From Luteolibacter pohnpeiensis (GTDB lineage Bacteria > Verrucomicrobiota > Verrucomicrobiia > Verrucomicrobiales > Akkermansiaceae), in the NCBI RefSeq assembly GCF_016595435.1, contig NZ_JAENIJ010000037.1, positions 1 to 32,575 of the forward strand: a stretch of 32,575 nucleotides of DNA, read 5' to 3'. A program made the translations under genes and the position numbers. The first letter of the stretch is position 1; each line of letters begins with the position of its first letter. The notes beneath the pieces were generated by a model that saw nothing but the letters and a program-made list of their open reading frames with translations, was not told where the DNA came from and made no database searches. This document shows positions 6,045 to 14,003 of this stretch, piece by piece.

Positions 6045-8469
6045 GTCGGAAAACCTCAATAGTTCCCGGAACAAGAAGCGCAAAAAGCCATTCTACAAGC
6101 GCAAACGTCTGTGGCTGGGATTGCTCTTGCTCATGCTCATCGGCGGTGTCGCAGGTGGGATTTTTGCGGAAAACTACACCCGGAAGTATCGGGAACGCGC
6201 TGAGTCCTACGATCTGGATCGCATCAATGATCTGGAAATCCCGAGTTTGATGCTCGACCGCAATGGCAAAGAGATCGGGCGGATCTTCGTGCAAAACCGA
6301 AGCGTGATCCCGATCGATAAAGTGCCCCAAAATTTCATCGATGCACTCTGCGCAGGAGAGGACTCGCGATTTTTCCAACACGGCGGGGTCGATTACATGG
6401 GCGTCATCCGCGCGGGTTGGCTCAACTACAAAGGCAGCACCCAGGGAGCCAGCACCATCACCCAGCAGCTCGCTCGAAATGCTTATGGTCTGAAGGCCGA
6501 AGCCAAAAAGCGCCATGAGAGCACCATCCAACGAAAACTGGTGGAAGCATTTCTCTCCATGCGCATCGAGAAGCGCTACTCCAAGCGGCAGATTCTCGAA
6601 TTTTATCTCAACCGGATCTACTTCGGCAGCGGATTTTACGGCATCCGTTCGGCCTCACTGGGCTACTTTGGCAAAGAGCCGATGGAACTGGGAACCGAGG
6701 AATGCGCCTCCATGGTGACCTTGATCAAAAACCCGACCGATCGCTCACCGCTCAACAACCCGGATAAAAACCGCGCAGGCCGGAACTATGTTCTGGGTCG
6801 GATGGAAGACGAAGGATTCATCTCCAAGCAGGAAATGTTTCGGCTCCAGGCACTGCCTCTGAAGGTCAACTCCCACCCGCTCCAGCGCAGCACTTCCCAC
6901 CTCTATGAACTGATCGCCAAGAACGTGGCCGAAGCGCTCGGCGAAGACGCCTTGGAATCCGGCGGATTTAAAATTCATACCACCATCCTGGCTGAGGCGC
7001 AGGAAGCCGCGGAAAAATCACTCCGTGAAACCTTGGCGAAAGCCGAGCAAAACCCGGGCTATACCCGGCAGAAATACGGCGACTACGACAGCGATTCCAA
7101 TAAGCCCCCCAGCTACCTGCAAGGCGCGGTTCTGATGGTTGATCATGAAACCGGCGAGGTTCTGGCCCACGTCGGCGGCAGGGACTACGCGCAGGCTCCG
7201 TATGATTTCATCGAAATGGGCAAACGCCCGCTAGGCACCGCATTTTTCCCGTTTCTCTACGCAGCGGGTCTGAGCAGTGGTCGCACACCCGCCACCATGG
7301 TGGAAGATACCGAGCTGGATAACCGCAGTGTCATGATCGGCGGCCTTGAGGGCATCCCCGGAGAATTCGGAATGGAGGTCCAGTCCCCGGTTTATGAACG
7401 GCGCCCGATCACCGTCCGGCAGGCGTTTGAGGATTCAAAAATTGCCGCCACCATTCGGTTCGGCAATGACGTCGGCTTGCAGAATATTGTGGATGCCGGT
7501 GTCGCATTTGGCTTCCCGATGCAGAAAGCCGAACTTTTGCCACGTCTGTGCGTCGGCTGGGAACCTGTCTCCATGAAACAGGCCGTGCGGGCCATTTCTA
7601 CCTTTGCCCGCGCTGGCAAAGCCGGCCCCTCAAAGCTGGTCTACATTGACCGGGTCGAAGATCCGGATGGCAAAGTCATTTACCGCCGCCCGCGAACCGC
7701 TGTTTCCGAACCGCAGATCATTGATGACGCCACCGCTTGGCAAATCCACAGCATGATGGCTGGCTCTCTGGACCACGGCAGCTCATCGGGTGCGCTGAAT
7801 GGACTGATCGAAAAGCCATTCGAGGGTGCTGGCAAGGGCGGCACCACCCATGACTTCAGCGACACCTGGTTCCTCGGTTACAACAAACGAGTCACCTGTG
7901 GCGTCTGGACCGGTTTCCTGCAGGGAGGTGACTCGATTTACCCCGGTGCTTTCAGCCGGGATCTGGCCATGCCCATCTGGCAGGCAACGATGAACGCAGC
8001 GGCCCCATCCTTCAGTGGCGGGAAATTCCTGCCGCCAACGAGCACCGTTTCTCTCCAAATCTGCTCGGTTTCCGGTCAGCGGGCCACCCAGTTCTGCCAG
8101 CAACTCGAAGAAGACCCGGCCGCTGGAACCATGCACACCCGCTCCACCGCCATCACCGAGTTTTTCCGCAAAGGCACCGAAAACATCCCGTTCTGCACCA
8201 TTCACTCAGGAGTCATTGACCAAGCCATTTCTCCGGAAACCGCCTTGAATCACATGCCAGCCCTGGATGTGGTGCCGATCCGACCCAAGGAGCCGATCCT
8301 CATCGGTGACGATCCCTACCACACCGATGTCCCGAGCTTCACCCCCACCTCTGCCACCAGCGGGCTGATCCGCCACCGGACCAACGTGCTCGACAGCTTC
8401 GACATTGATGGCGAAACGGAGGAAATTCACCTCAAACGCCCGCCCCGCCTGCACATCATTCCGGACTGA
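6043..8469 (+). CDS. Class A penicillin-binding protein with GT51 transglycosylase and degenerate transpeptidase domain
   Basis: The protein has 808 residues from ATG 6043. A basic cytoplasmic tail precedes one membrane helix (about 23-43). The GT51 transglycosylase domain (about 65-250), which polymerises lipid II into glycan strands, keeps its motifs: EDSRFFQHGGVDY with catalytic Glu106, GASTITQQLARN (135-146), RKLVEAFLSMRIEKRYSK and ILEFYLNRIYFG. The transpeptidase domain (about 355-650) is present but altered at all three active-site motifs. SxxK reads TAFF (399-402), SxN reads SKI (465-467), and KTG reads KGG in KGGTT (598-602). Surrounding landmarks such as VLAHVGGRDYAQ and DTWFLGY are kept, so the fold is probably intact. 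The nucleophile serine and the lysine are lost, so DD-transpeptidation and beta-lactam acylation are unlikely. GGA about 8 bases before the ATG may serve as ribosome binding site. Confidence 0.9.
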   Translation: MSENLNSSRNKKRKKPFYKRKRLWLGLLLLMLIGGVAGGIFAENYTRKYRERAESYDLDRINDLEIPSLMLDRNGKEIGRIFVQNRSVIPIDKVPQNFIDALCAGEDSRFFQHGGVDYMGVIRAGWLNYKGSTQGASTITQQLARNAYGLKAEAKKRHESTIQRKLVEAFLSMRIEKRYSKRQILEFYLNRIYFGSGFYGIRSASLGYFGKEPMELGTEECASMVTLIKNPTDRSPLNNPDKNRAGRNYVLGRMEDEGFISKQEMFRLQALPLKVNSHPLQRSTSHLYELIAKNVAEALGEDALESGGFKIHTTILAEAQEAAEKSLRETLAKAEQNPGYTRQKYGDYDSDSNKPPSYLQGAVLMVDHETGEVLAHVGGRDYAQAPYDFIEMGKRPLGTAFFPFLYAAGLSSGRTPATMVEDTELDNRSVMIGGLEGIPGEFGMEVQSPVYERRPITVRQAFEDSKIAATIRFGNDVGLQNIVDAGVAFGFPMQKAELLPRLCVGWEPVSMKQAVRAISTFARAGKAGPSKLVYIDRVEDPDGKVIYRRPRTAVSEPQIIDDATAWQIHSMMAGSLDHGSSSGALNGLIEKPFEGAGKGGTTHDFSDTWFLGYNKRVTCGVWTGFLQGGDSIYPGAFSRDLAMPIWQATMNAAAPSFSGGKFLPPTSTVSLQICSVSGQRATQFCQQLEEDPAAGTMHTRSTAITEFFRKGTENIPFCTIHSGVIDQAISPETALNHMPALDVVPIRPKEPILIGDDPYHTDVPSFTPTSATSGLIRHRTNVLDSFDIDGETEEIHLKRPPRLHIIPD

Positions 8470-8631
8470 GCTCCGGCCGGGCGAGGTTTTCCCTTGCCAA
8501 ATGCGTTTGATTTGCCCAGTTTCCCCGCCCCTTCTCGTGCCGCCCGGAAACAACGAAGATCGTAGGGAATCCCAAGCGGCTGATCTTCAAGAATCGCCTG
8601 TCCTGAATCAAGGCAGGAATCCCAAAAATAT

Positions 8632-9315
8632 ATGATCAACGATCTCATTTCGGAAATGGTGGACGCAGGCGTTCACTACGGACACCAAACCAAAAAGTGG
8701 AACCCACGCATGAAGCCCTTCCTCATGAAGGACAAAGGCGGGATCTACATCATCAACCTCGAGAAGACCGTCCAACAATTGGACAAAGCTTCCGATTTCC
8801 TCGCCGATCTCGTCGGCAAAGGCAAAAAAGTTCTTTTCGTCGGCTGCAAGCGCCAGGCTCAGGACGCCATCCGCGAAGCGGCTGAGGCGACCGGCCAACA
8901 CTACGTCAACCATCGCTGGCTCGGTGGCATGCTCACCAACAGCACCACCGTTCGCAAGAGCGTGGAGCGCCTCAAGTATCTCGAAAACCTCGAGAAGCAA
9001 CCTGAGTTCAAGTCGATGTCCAAGAAGGAGCTCGCCGCCCTCGGCCGTGAGCGTGAGAAGCTTCTCCGCAACCTTCGCGGGGTTCGCAATCTCGACAAGA
9101 AGCCAGACGCCGTGGTCATCGTCGACTCCGCTCGCGAAACCATCGCCGTTGCTGAAGCTCGCCGCTTGAACATCCCAATCGTCGCCATCGTCGACACCAA
9201 CGCGGACCCAGCCCTCATCGATTACCCGATCCCTGGCAACGACGACGCCATCCGCTCGATCCGCATCATCCTCCAGAACCTGGTCGATGGCATGGTCGCA
9301 TCCCGCAAAAACTAA
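8632..9315 (+). CDS. rpsB: 30S ribosomal protein S2
   Basis: The 227-residue product matches S2 throughout: [20 protein letters not shown] near the start, [32 protein letters not shown], the coiled-coil region around [17 protein letters not shown], and [19 protein letters not shown] near the end. S2 binds the head-body junction of the small subunit and is needed for S1 attachment. The gene precedes tsf, the near-universal bacterial arrangement. The 162-base leader (8470-8631) contains a possible 6-base stem, CCTGTC (8597-8602) with GGCAGG (8612-8617), close to the start. S2 represses its own operon in several bacteria, but nothing here proves that. Confidence 0.97.
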   Translation: MINDLISEMVDAGVHYGHQTKKWNPRMKPFLMKDKGGIYIINLEKTVQQLDKASDFLADLVGKGKKVLFVGCKRQAQDAIREAAEATGQHYVNHRWLGGMLTNSTTVRKSVERLKYLENLEKQPEFKSMSKKELAALGREREKLLRNLRGVRNLDKKPDAVVIVDSARETIAVAEARRLNIPIVAIVDTNADPALIDYPIPGNDDAIRSIRIILQNLVDGMVASRKN

Positions 9316-9328
9316 CCCTTTTGTCACG

Positions 9329-9363
9329 CGGGCGGCCTGTCTTTCCGGCGGGTCGCCCGTTTT
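9329..9363 (+). terminator. Terminator-like hairpin between rpsB and tsf
   Basis: CGGGCG (9329-9334) pairs with CGCCCG (9354-9359), with an inner GCC/GGC stem (9335-9337 and 9347-9349) and a 4-base bulge, followed by TTTT. Within a conserved operon this is probably a partial terminator or attenuator that lowers tsf expression relative to rpsB. Confidence 0.6.
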
Positions 9364-9390
9364 CATCCGAACCTTTCACTTCTTTTCACC

Positions 9391-10260
9391 ATGACAATCA
9401 CCGCTGCCACCGTCAAAGAACTCCGCGACAAAACCAACGCCGGCATGATGGACTGCAAACGCGTCCTTGCCGAAACCAACGGCGACATCGAAGCCTCCAT
9501 CAAGCTCCTCCGCGAGCGCGGCATCATGAAGGCCGGCACCAAGACCGACCGCGCCGCCACCGAAGGCATCATCACCGCACGCGTTGCTGACGATGCATCT
9601 TCCGGCATCCTTCTCGAAATCAACTGCGAAACCGACTTCGTTTCCCGTAACGAGAACTTCCAGGCGTTCGTTTCTGAAATCGCTGATTTCCTCGTCGAAA
9701 CCAAAGCCGCTGATCTCGACGCTGCCCTGGCCGCACAAAAAGGCGAGCTGACCGTCGCGGACACCGTGAAGTCGAAGGTCGTGGAAGTGGGTGAGAACCT
9801 GCAACTCCGCAAATACGTTCGCTTCGACGCAGCAGCAGGCGGCGTGGTAGCTTCCTACATCCACCTCGGTGGCAAGGTCGGCGTTCTCCTCGAAGTCGGC
9901 ACCACCAAACCAGAAACCGCAGGCAAGCCTGAGTTCCAAGAGCTGATCAAGGACCTCACCCTGCACATTGCAGCTTGCGCACCTAAAGGTCTTTCCCGCG
10001 AAGACATCCCACAAGATGTCGTTGATGCAGAGCTCGAAATCTATCGCGCCCGCCTCGCAGAAAGCGGCAAGCCAGCCAACATCATCGAGAACATCCTCAA
10101 GGGTCAAATCGGCAAGTTCTTCGCAGAAAGCTGCTTCCTTGAGCAAGGTTTCGTGAAAGACGACAAAGTCACCGTCACCGCCCTCCTCGAAGCCAAAGGC
10201 AAGGAAGTCGGCGACACCCTGACTGTGACCCGCTTCGTCCGCTTCGGCCTCGGCGAGTAA
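9391..10260 (+). CDS. tsf: Translation elongation factor Ts
   Basis: The 289-residue product is EF-Ts, the nucleotide exchange factor that releases GDP from EF-Tu. The N-terminal UBA-like domain (about 1-55) contains VKELRDKTNAGMMDCKRVL and DIEASIKLLRERG. The EF-Tu-contacting motif ETDFVSRNENFQ follows at about 80-91. The dimerisation domains include GGVVASYIHLGGKVGVLLEV and the C-terminal LEQGFVKDDKVTV. Length is normal for the family. It lies 75 bases after rpsB, with a hairpin between them, and is followed 47 bases later by a strong terminator. Confidence 0.97.
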   Translation: MTITAATVKELRDKTNAGMMDCKRVLAETNGDIEASIKLLRERGIMKAGTKTDRAATEGIITARVADDASSGILLEINCETDFVSRNENFQAFVSEIADFLVETKAADLDAALAAQKGELTVADTVKSKVVEVGENLQLRKYVRFDAAAGGVVASYIHLGGKVGVLLEVGTTKPETAGKPEFQELIKDLTLHIAACAPKGLSREDIPQDVVDAELEIYRARLAESGKPANIIENILKGQIGKFFAESCFLEQGFVKDDKVTVTALLEAKGKEVGDTLTVTRFVRFGLGE

Positions 10261-10307
10261 TCGCGAGAGCGCCAATCGCGCCAATCCCAGATCCAAATTC
10301 TAACACT

Positions 10308-10341
10308 AACACCCGATGGCAAATGCGATCGGGTGTTTTTT
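10308..10341 (+). terminator. Rho-independent terminator after tsf
   Basis: AACACCCGAT (10308-10317) and ATCGGGTGTT (10328-10337) form a perfect 10-base stem with a 10-base loop. The run of T continues to 10341. It closes the rpsB-tsf unit. Confidence 0.9.
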
Positions 10342-10428
10342 GGGCTTTAGGGTTTATTGAAAAAAAGATTGTCAAAAGGTAATGAGAGTAGTAGCAAAGT
10401 TCGAGTTGATAACTCAACCAATATTATT

Positions 10429-10993
10429 ATGAATTCTTCAAATGATTTGAACCGTCGGAATTTTATTAAAAAACAGCTTTAACAGCAGGAGCTGTCACAC
10501 TATTAACCCGAGGGACAGGATTGGGTACGGAAGCATCTGTAACTGCTACCGAAACCGCTACTGGCAGTATAGCTGCAACTGGAACTTCGAAGCCTCGTCA
10601 TAGATTATATACGTCACCATTTGGGTAAGCGGTTGGGATAGCAACACAGGAAATGCTACGTTTACCGCTAGTGAATCTTCAGCATACGAATATACAGACC
10701 TCACCGAACCTTCTTATAACACTCCATTAATTACTGGATCACCAAACGTGACCACTGGAGGAGCTGGAACTCTCAAGGCTGGGGGAATACCAATGGCGGT
10801 GACAACATCGGATGATATTGTCACTAATGAAACGGCAACTGTTGTTGACGACCCCGCTCTAACGAAAAACCCAAAAATAACCTTCGGTTATAAAGAACTA
10901 ACTACCGAGACTAACGATGGCACCATCACGCGCTACAAGAAAAAATTTACGGTAGAATACGGCGCAAAATGGGGATATTTTTCAAATCCTTGA
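10429..10993 (+). pseudogene. Decayed Tat-signal secreted protein gene
   Basis: ATG at 10429 opens MNSSNDLNRRNFIKK, a textbook twin-arginine signal (RRNFIKK), but stops at TAA 10480 just after a run of six A (10468-10473). Reading on one frame back gives TALTAGAVTLLTRGTGLGTE, exactly the hydrophobic stretch expected next, and stays open to TAA 10626. A third frame, open from 10604 to TGA 10993, gives YVTIWVSGWDSNTGNATF and a Thr-rich, beta-type sequence ending EYGAKWGYFSNP. Three frames carrying one coherent protein imply at least two single-base losses. The last part alone could start at GTG 10748 (81 residues), but is better read as a remnant. The intact protein would be exported and beta-rich, of unknown function. 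Confidence 0.7.
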
Positions 10994-11025
10994 TACGATC
11001 CACATAAAAACCCATTACAACACAA

Positions 11026-11037
11026 ATAAGATCTTAT
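11026..11037. promoter_or_regulatory. 12-base palindrome before the helical-repeat gene
   Basis: ATAAGATCTTAT is a perfect palindrome lying 13 bases before the ATG at 11051. It could be an operator. The local sequence is AT-rich, which makes chance palindromes more likely. Confidence 0.25.
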
Positions 11038-11050
11038 CATCCAAGAGTCC

Positions 11051-12205
11051 ATGAAAAGAAAGCGAAATATATTAATTATAGCAGCCTTTTTAATACTCTT
11101 ATTAAGCATATTAATCCTTGTCACGAAATTAACTCATTCAGATAAAAAGGAATATGCTGCAAATCGACGAAGCGATCGATTGCGCACACAAGATTACCGT
11201 CATCCAAAAAGCTCTTCCATTAAAATAACAAGACAATCTATAAAAAACGCAAATTCTCAGACATACATAGAACAATGGCTATCCATTTCGAGTAATTTAA
11301 AAGGCCTCGAATTAGCAGACAAACATAGTCAACTAATTCAAGATGCTAGCAACCGACTACAAGGACATGAACTAGCAGAATTTCTGGCGTATATCATTAA
11401 TTCAAAAGAATACTCCTCAAACCGAATGGCTATCACGGTTGCAAGTTTGCAATTATTCGAAGAATTACCTAGAAATTTCGAGTATCCAGATATGGCTCGC
11501 TGGATTGCACAATTCGATGACCAAAAAGCCAAAGCTGAACTCAGCTATAATCTCGGCATTAAGTTTTCCAAAGTGGCGGGCCATGACGCGGCTATCCGAA
11601 ATGTTATGGAGCAGCTAGTAGATACTCACTCGCAGCAGCAATTTCTAACGGGACAATGCACTGTTCTAGCATTAAGTAACCCCGTTCGCGCCTTTGAAGA
11701 ATACCAATTCTTTTTGCCTGCAGAAGGAGATCTATCGGGAATGAAAGTAATTGCTGCCAACATCCATCAGGATTTCCAAAAGATATTTGACATCGTTTCA
11801 TCTAACGAAATTTCAAACACAAATGGCGCGAGACAGGCAGTGATAAGCAGATGGGCGGAAGAAGATCCCGAAAATGCAGCTAATTATGTCGTAAGAAATA
11901 CTGAGAGCACTACCCCTGAAGATTTAGGAACCGCAGTCGCCACATGGTTAACAGTCGATCCCAACGCCACCTTATTGTGGGCACAAGATCTCCCGAACGG
12001 CGATTACCGGCAAGCTGCCATGAGTCGCATCGTGATCAATATGGCTGATAGCGATCCCGAAAATGCTTGGAATCTCGCAATGCATGAAAAAATGGATGAA
12101 GGCAAAGAGCAATTATTAAGAAGCATTTATACCAAATGGGCAAAGACAGACTCAAGCGCCAGTGAAATTGCCAAAAAGGTGTTGGATAACTGGGAGAAAA
12201 AATAG
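11051..12205 (+). CDS. Membrane-anchored helical-repeat protein of unknown function
   Basis: The protein has 384 residues. MKRKRN is followed by a long hydrophobic helix (about 7-26), an uncleaved anchor or signal, then a charged linker and an all-helical body. Near the C-terminus are repeats of about 32 residues: WAEEDPENAANYV (268-280), WLTVDPNATLLWAQDLP (299-315), MADSDPENAWNLA (331-343) and WAKTDSSASEIA (363-374). They follow W..DP..A..W...LP and resemble TPR/HEAT-type solenoids used for protein contacts. Related repeats occur in the gene at 16019 and more weakly in the sigma factor C-terminus at 14004. The first half of the gene is notably AT-rich compared with rpsB-tsf or carB. No known domain name was recognised. 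Confidence 0.75.
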   Translation: MKRKRNILIIAAFLILLLSILILVTKLTHSDKKEYAANRRSDRLRTQDYRHPKSSSIKITRQSIKNANSQTYIEQWLSISSNLKGLELADKHSQLIQDASNRLQGHELAEFLAYIINSKEYSSNRMAITVASLQLFEELPRNFEYPDMARWIAQFDDQKAKAELSYNLGIKFSKVAGHDAAIRNVMEQLVDTHSQQQFLTGQCTVLALSNPVRAFEEYQFFLPAEGDLSGMKVIAANIHQDFQKIFDIVSSNEISNTNGARQAVISRWAEEDPENAANYVVRNTESTTPEDLGTAVATWLTVDPNATLLWAQDLPNGDYRQAAMSRIVINMADSDPENAWNLAMHEKMDEGKEQLLRSIYTKWAKTDSSASEIAKKVLDNWEKK

Positions 12206-12350
12206 GCAAGCTTCCTTGTATAACGCACTCTGCTAGAGCTTTTCACGACTGGATCGTTATATCTTCACTGAAAATCAAATAGATAGGCCATCAAATCAAT
12301 ATTTATGGAAAAAGATAAGATTTCTGTGTAGAAAAGCCCTACAGATTCCG

Positions 12351-12366
12351 TATCTATTTATAGATA
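12351..12366. promoter_or_regulatory. Inverted repeat immediately upstream of the DUF1080 gene
   Basis: TATCTA (12351-12356) and TAGATA (12361-12366) are perfect arms around TTTA, ending 5 bases before the ATG at 12372. A second small repeat, TGTAG and CTACA, lies at 12327-12343. They could be an operator or an mRNA hairpin near the start codon. Nothing else was seen in the 166-base gap 12206-12371. Confidence 0.3.
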
Positions 12367-12371
12367 GACTC

Positions 12372-13757
12372 ATGAATCGCCTTCACACTCCGCTCCTATT
12401 TCTCGCCACTTGTGGAACTCTTTTCGCCACCGAAAACTGGACTCCCTTATTCAACGGAAAAAACCTGGATGGCTGGGTACAACGCGGAGGCAAGGCTAGT
12501 TACAAAGTAGAAGACGGCTGCATCGTTGGCACCTCGACCTTGAACACGGCCAATTCCTTTCTCTGCACCGATCGGGACTACGCCGACTTCATTCTTGAGT
12601 ATGATTTCAAGGTGGATCCCCGCCTCAACTCCGGAGTCCAGATCCGCAGCCAATCATTCGCAACTCCATCCGAAATCCGCTGGAACGGCAAAGTCATCAA
12701 CATCAGCGCAAATCGCGTCCACGGCTATCAGATCGAGATCGATCCGAATCCGATTCAAAACCGCTGGTGGAGTGCAGGCATTTACGACGAAGGCCGCCGC
12801 GGCTGGCTCTACCCCGGCATACTCGGTGGCAATGCCAAGGAATTCACCGAACAAGGTCGCAAGATCTTCAAACAGGAAGGGTGGAATCATGTGCGTGTCG
12901 AAGCCATCGGCCACCACCTTAAAACCACACTGAACGGCGCGCCATGCGCATCGATTGACGACAGCGCCACGGCCTCCGGATTCATCGCGCTCCAGGTTCA
13001 TTCGATTGATGATCACAAGGAAATCGACGGCTCGCAGGTAAGTTGGAAGAACATCCGCATTCAGGAAATCCCAGAACCTGAGCAAAACACGCTGACAGCA
13101 GAGGAAAAAGCCGCAGGCTGGAAAATGCTCTGGGACGGCAAAACGAGCAATGGCTGGCGCAGTGCCAAATCTTCGACCTTCCCGAAGGATGGCTGGACCA
13201 TGAAAGATGGGGTCCTGACGGTGAAAGAAACCGGCGGAGCCGAATCGGAGGCCGGTGGCGACATCATCACCGAAGATCCGTATTCCGATTTCGAATTGAG
13301 CGTCGATTTCAAGATCACTCCCGGTGCGAACAGCGGCATCAAATTTTTTGTCGATCCCGACATGAATCAAGGCAAGGGCTCTGCCATCGGCCCGGAATTC
13401 CAAATTCTGGACGACGTCCGCCACCCGGACGCCAAGCTCGGCCACAATGGCGATCGCACGATTGGCTCGCTCTACGATCTCATTCCCGCCCCTGCTTCCA
13501 AAAAAGTGAATCCGGTCGGTGAATGGAACAACGCCCGCATTCTATCCGATGGCAAGCATTTGACCTATTGGCTGAATGGAGAAAAAACGATAGAGATCGA
13601 CCGAGGCTCGAAGGAGTGGCGCGATCTGGTTGCAGCCAGCAAATACAAAGTTTGGGACCATTTCGGCGAACTTCCAGAAGGACACATTCTACTACAGGAC
13701 CACGGCAATACCGTTCATTTCCGGAATATCAAAATTCGCGATTTCTCGAAGCATTGA
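12372..13757 (+). CDS. Secreted protein with two DUF1080 (3-keto-disaccharide hydrolase-like) domains
   Basis: The protein has 461 residues. A signal peptide covers about 1-19 (TPLLFLATCGTLFA). Domain 1 (about 21-228) opens WTPLFNGKNLDGWVQRG and closes QVSWKNIRIQEI. Domain 2 (about 244-458) opens WKMLWDGKTSNGWRSA and closes DHGNTVHFRNIKIRDF. Both are concanavalin-like beta-sandwich DUF1080 domains (PF06439), common in multiple copies in Planctomycetes and Verrucomicrobia. Some family members hydrolyse 3-keto-glycosides; others may only bind sugar. The tandem layout and signal peptide indicate a periplasmic or extracellular carbohydrate role; the substrate is unknown. A strong terminator follows. 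Confidence 0.88.
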   Translation: MNRLHTPLLFLATCGTLFATENWTPLFNGKNLDGWVQRGGKASYKVEDGCIVGTSTLNTANSFLCTDRDYADFILEYDFKVDPRLNSGVQIRSQSFATPSEIRWNGKVINISANRVHGYQIEIDPNPIQNRWWSAGIYDEGRRGWLYPGILGGNAKEFTEQGRKIFKQEGWNHVRVEAIGHHLKTTLNGAPCASIDDSATASGFIALQVHSIDDHKEIDGSQVSWKNIRIQEIPEPEQNTLTAEEKAAGWKMLWDGKTSNGWRSAKSSTFPKDGWTMKDGVLTVKETGGAESEAGGDIITEDPYSDFELSVDFKITPGANSGIKFFVDPDMNQGKGSAIGPEFQILDDVRHPDAKLGHNGDRTIGSLYDLIPAPASKKVNPVGEWNNARILSDGKHLTYWLNGEKTIEIDRGSKEWRDLVAASKYKVWDHFGELPEGHILLQDHGNTVHFRNIKIRDFSKH

Positions 13758-13778
13758 CCATGCCTTCGCTCCCGTCTG

Positions 13779-13815
13779 CGCCCGGCTCCTCCCCAGGATG
13801 CCGGGCGTTTTTTTT
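13779..13815 (+). terminator. Rho-independent terminator after the DUF1080 gene
   Basis: CGCCCGGC (13779-13786) and GCCGGGCG (13800-13807) form a perfect 8-base stem with a 13-base loop, followed by eight T (13808-13815). Confidence 0.92.
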
Positions 13816-13891
13816 GATCATTTCTCTTCACCATGAAGTCCGCAATGCATGCGAAATGAAGATGAAGTTCAGGAGTGATCTCCCCTTTAGA

Positions 13892-13990
13892 CGGAATGGA
13901 TCCATCACCATTCCGCCAAGTCGGCGCGGGATTTTTGGATATGCCGCGCCTCCACAAACATACTTGTCCCCGGATTGGCGTGGGCGGACA
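13892..13990 (+). promoter_or_regulatory. Leader of the sigma-factor gene with three successive inverted repeats
   Basis: The first repeat is CGGAATGG (13892-13899) with CCATTCCG (13908-13915). The second is GGCGCGG (13923-13929) with CCGCGCC (13944-13950). The third is TGTCC (13965-13969) with GGACA (13986-13990). All arms pair perfectly. They fill the space between the upstream terminator and the sigma start at 14004, and could be RNA stem-loops or protein-binding sites. No clear promoter motif was identified. Confidence 0.4.
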
Positions 13991-14003
13991 CTTTAGATTG
14001 AAT

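Noticed and set aside
8608..9366. A 252-codon open frame on the minus strand across rpsB
   Set aside because: It lies wholly opposite a well-conserved ribosomal gene, and its composition is what the complement of GC-rich codons gives.
9376..10296. A 306-codon minus-strand frame across tsf
   Set aside because: Antisense shadow of EF-Ts; no recognisable domain.
10468..10482. Programmed -1 frameshift at the A-run of the Tat gene
   Set aside because: The zero-frame codons are ATT AAA AAA CAG, which do not form a standard X XXY YYZ site, and a second frame change is needed further on. Decay is simpler.
13875..14003. A 43-residue N-terminal extension of the sigma factor
   Set aside because: The extension does not resemble a sigma N-terminus and overlaps three inverted repeats; ATG 14004 starts directly at region 2.
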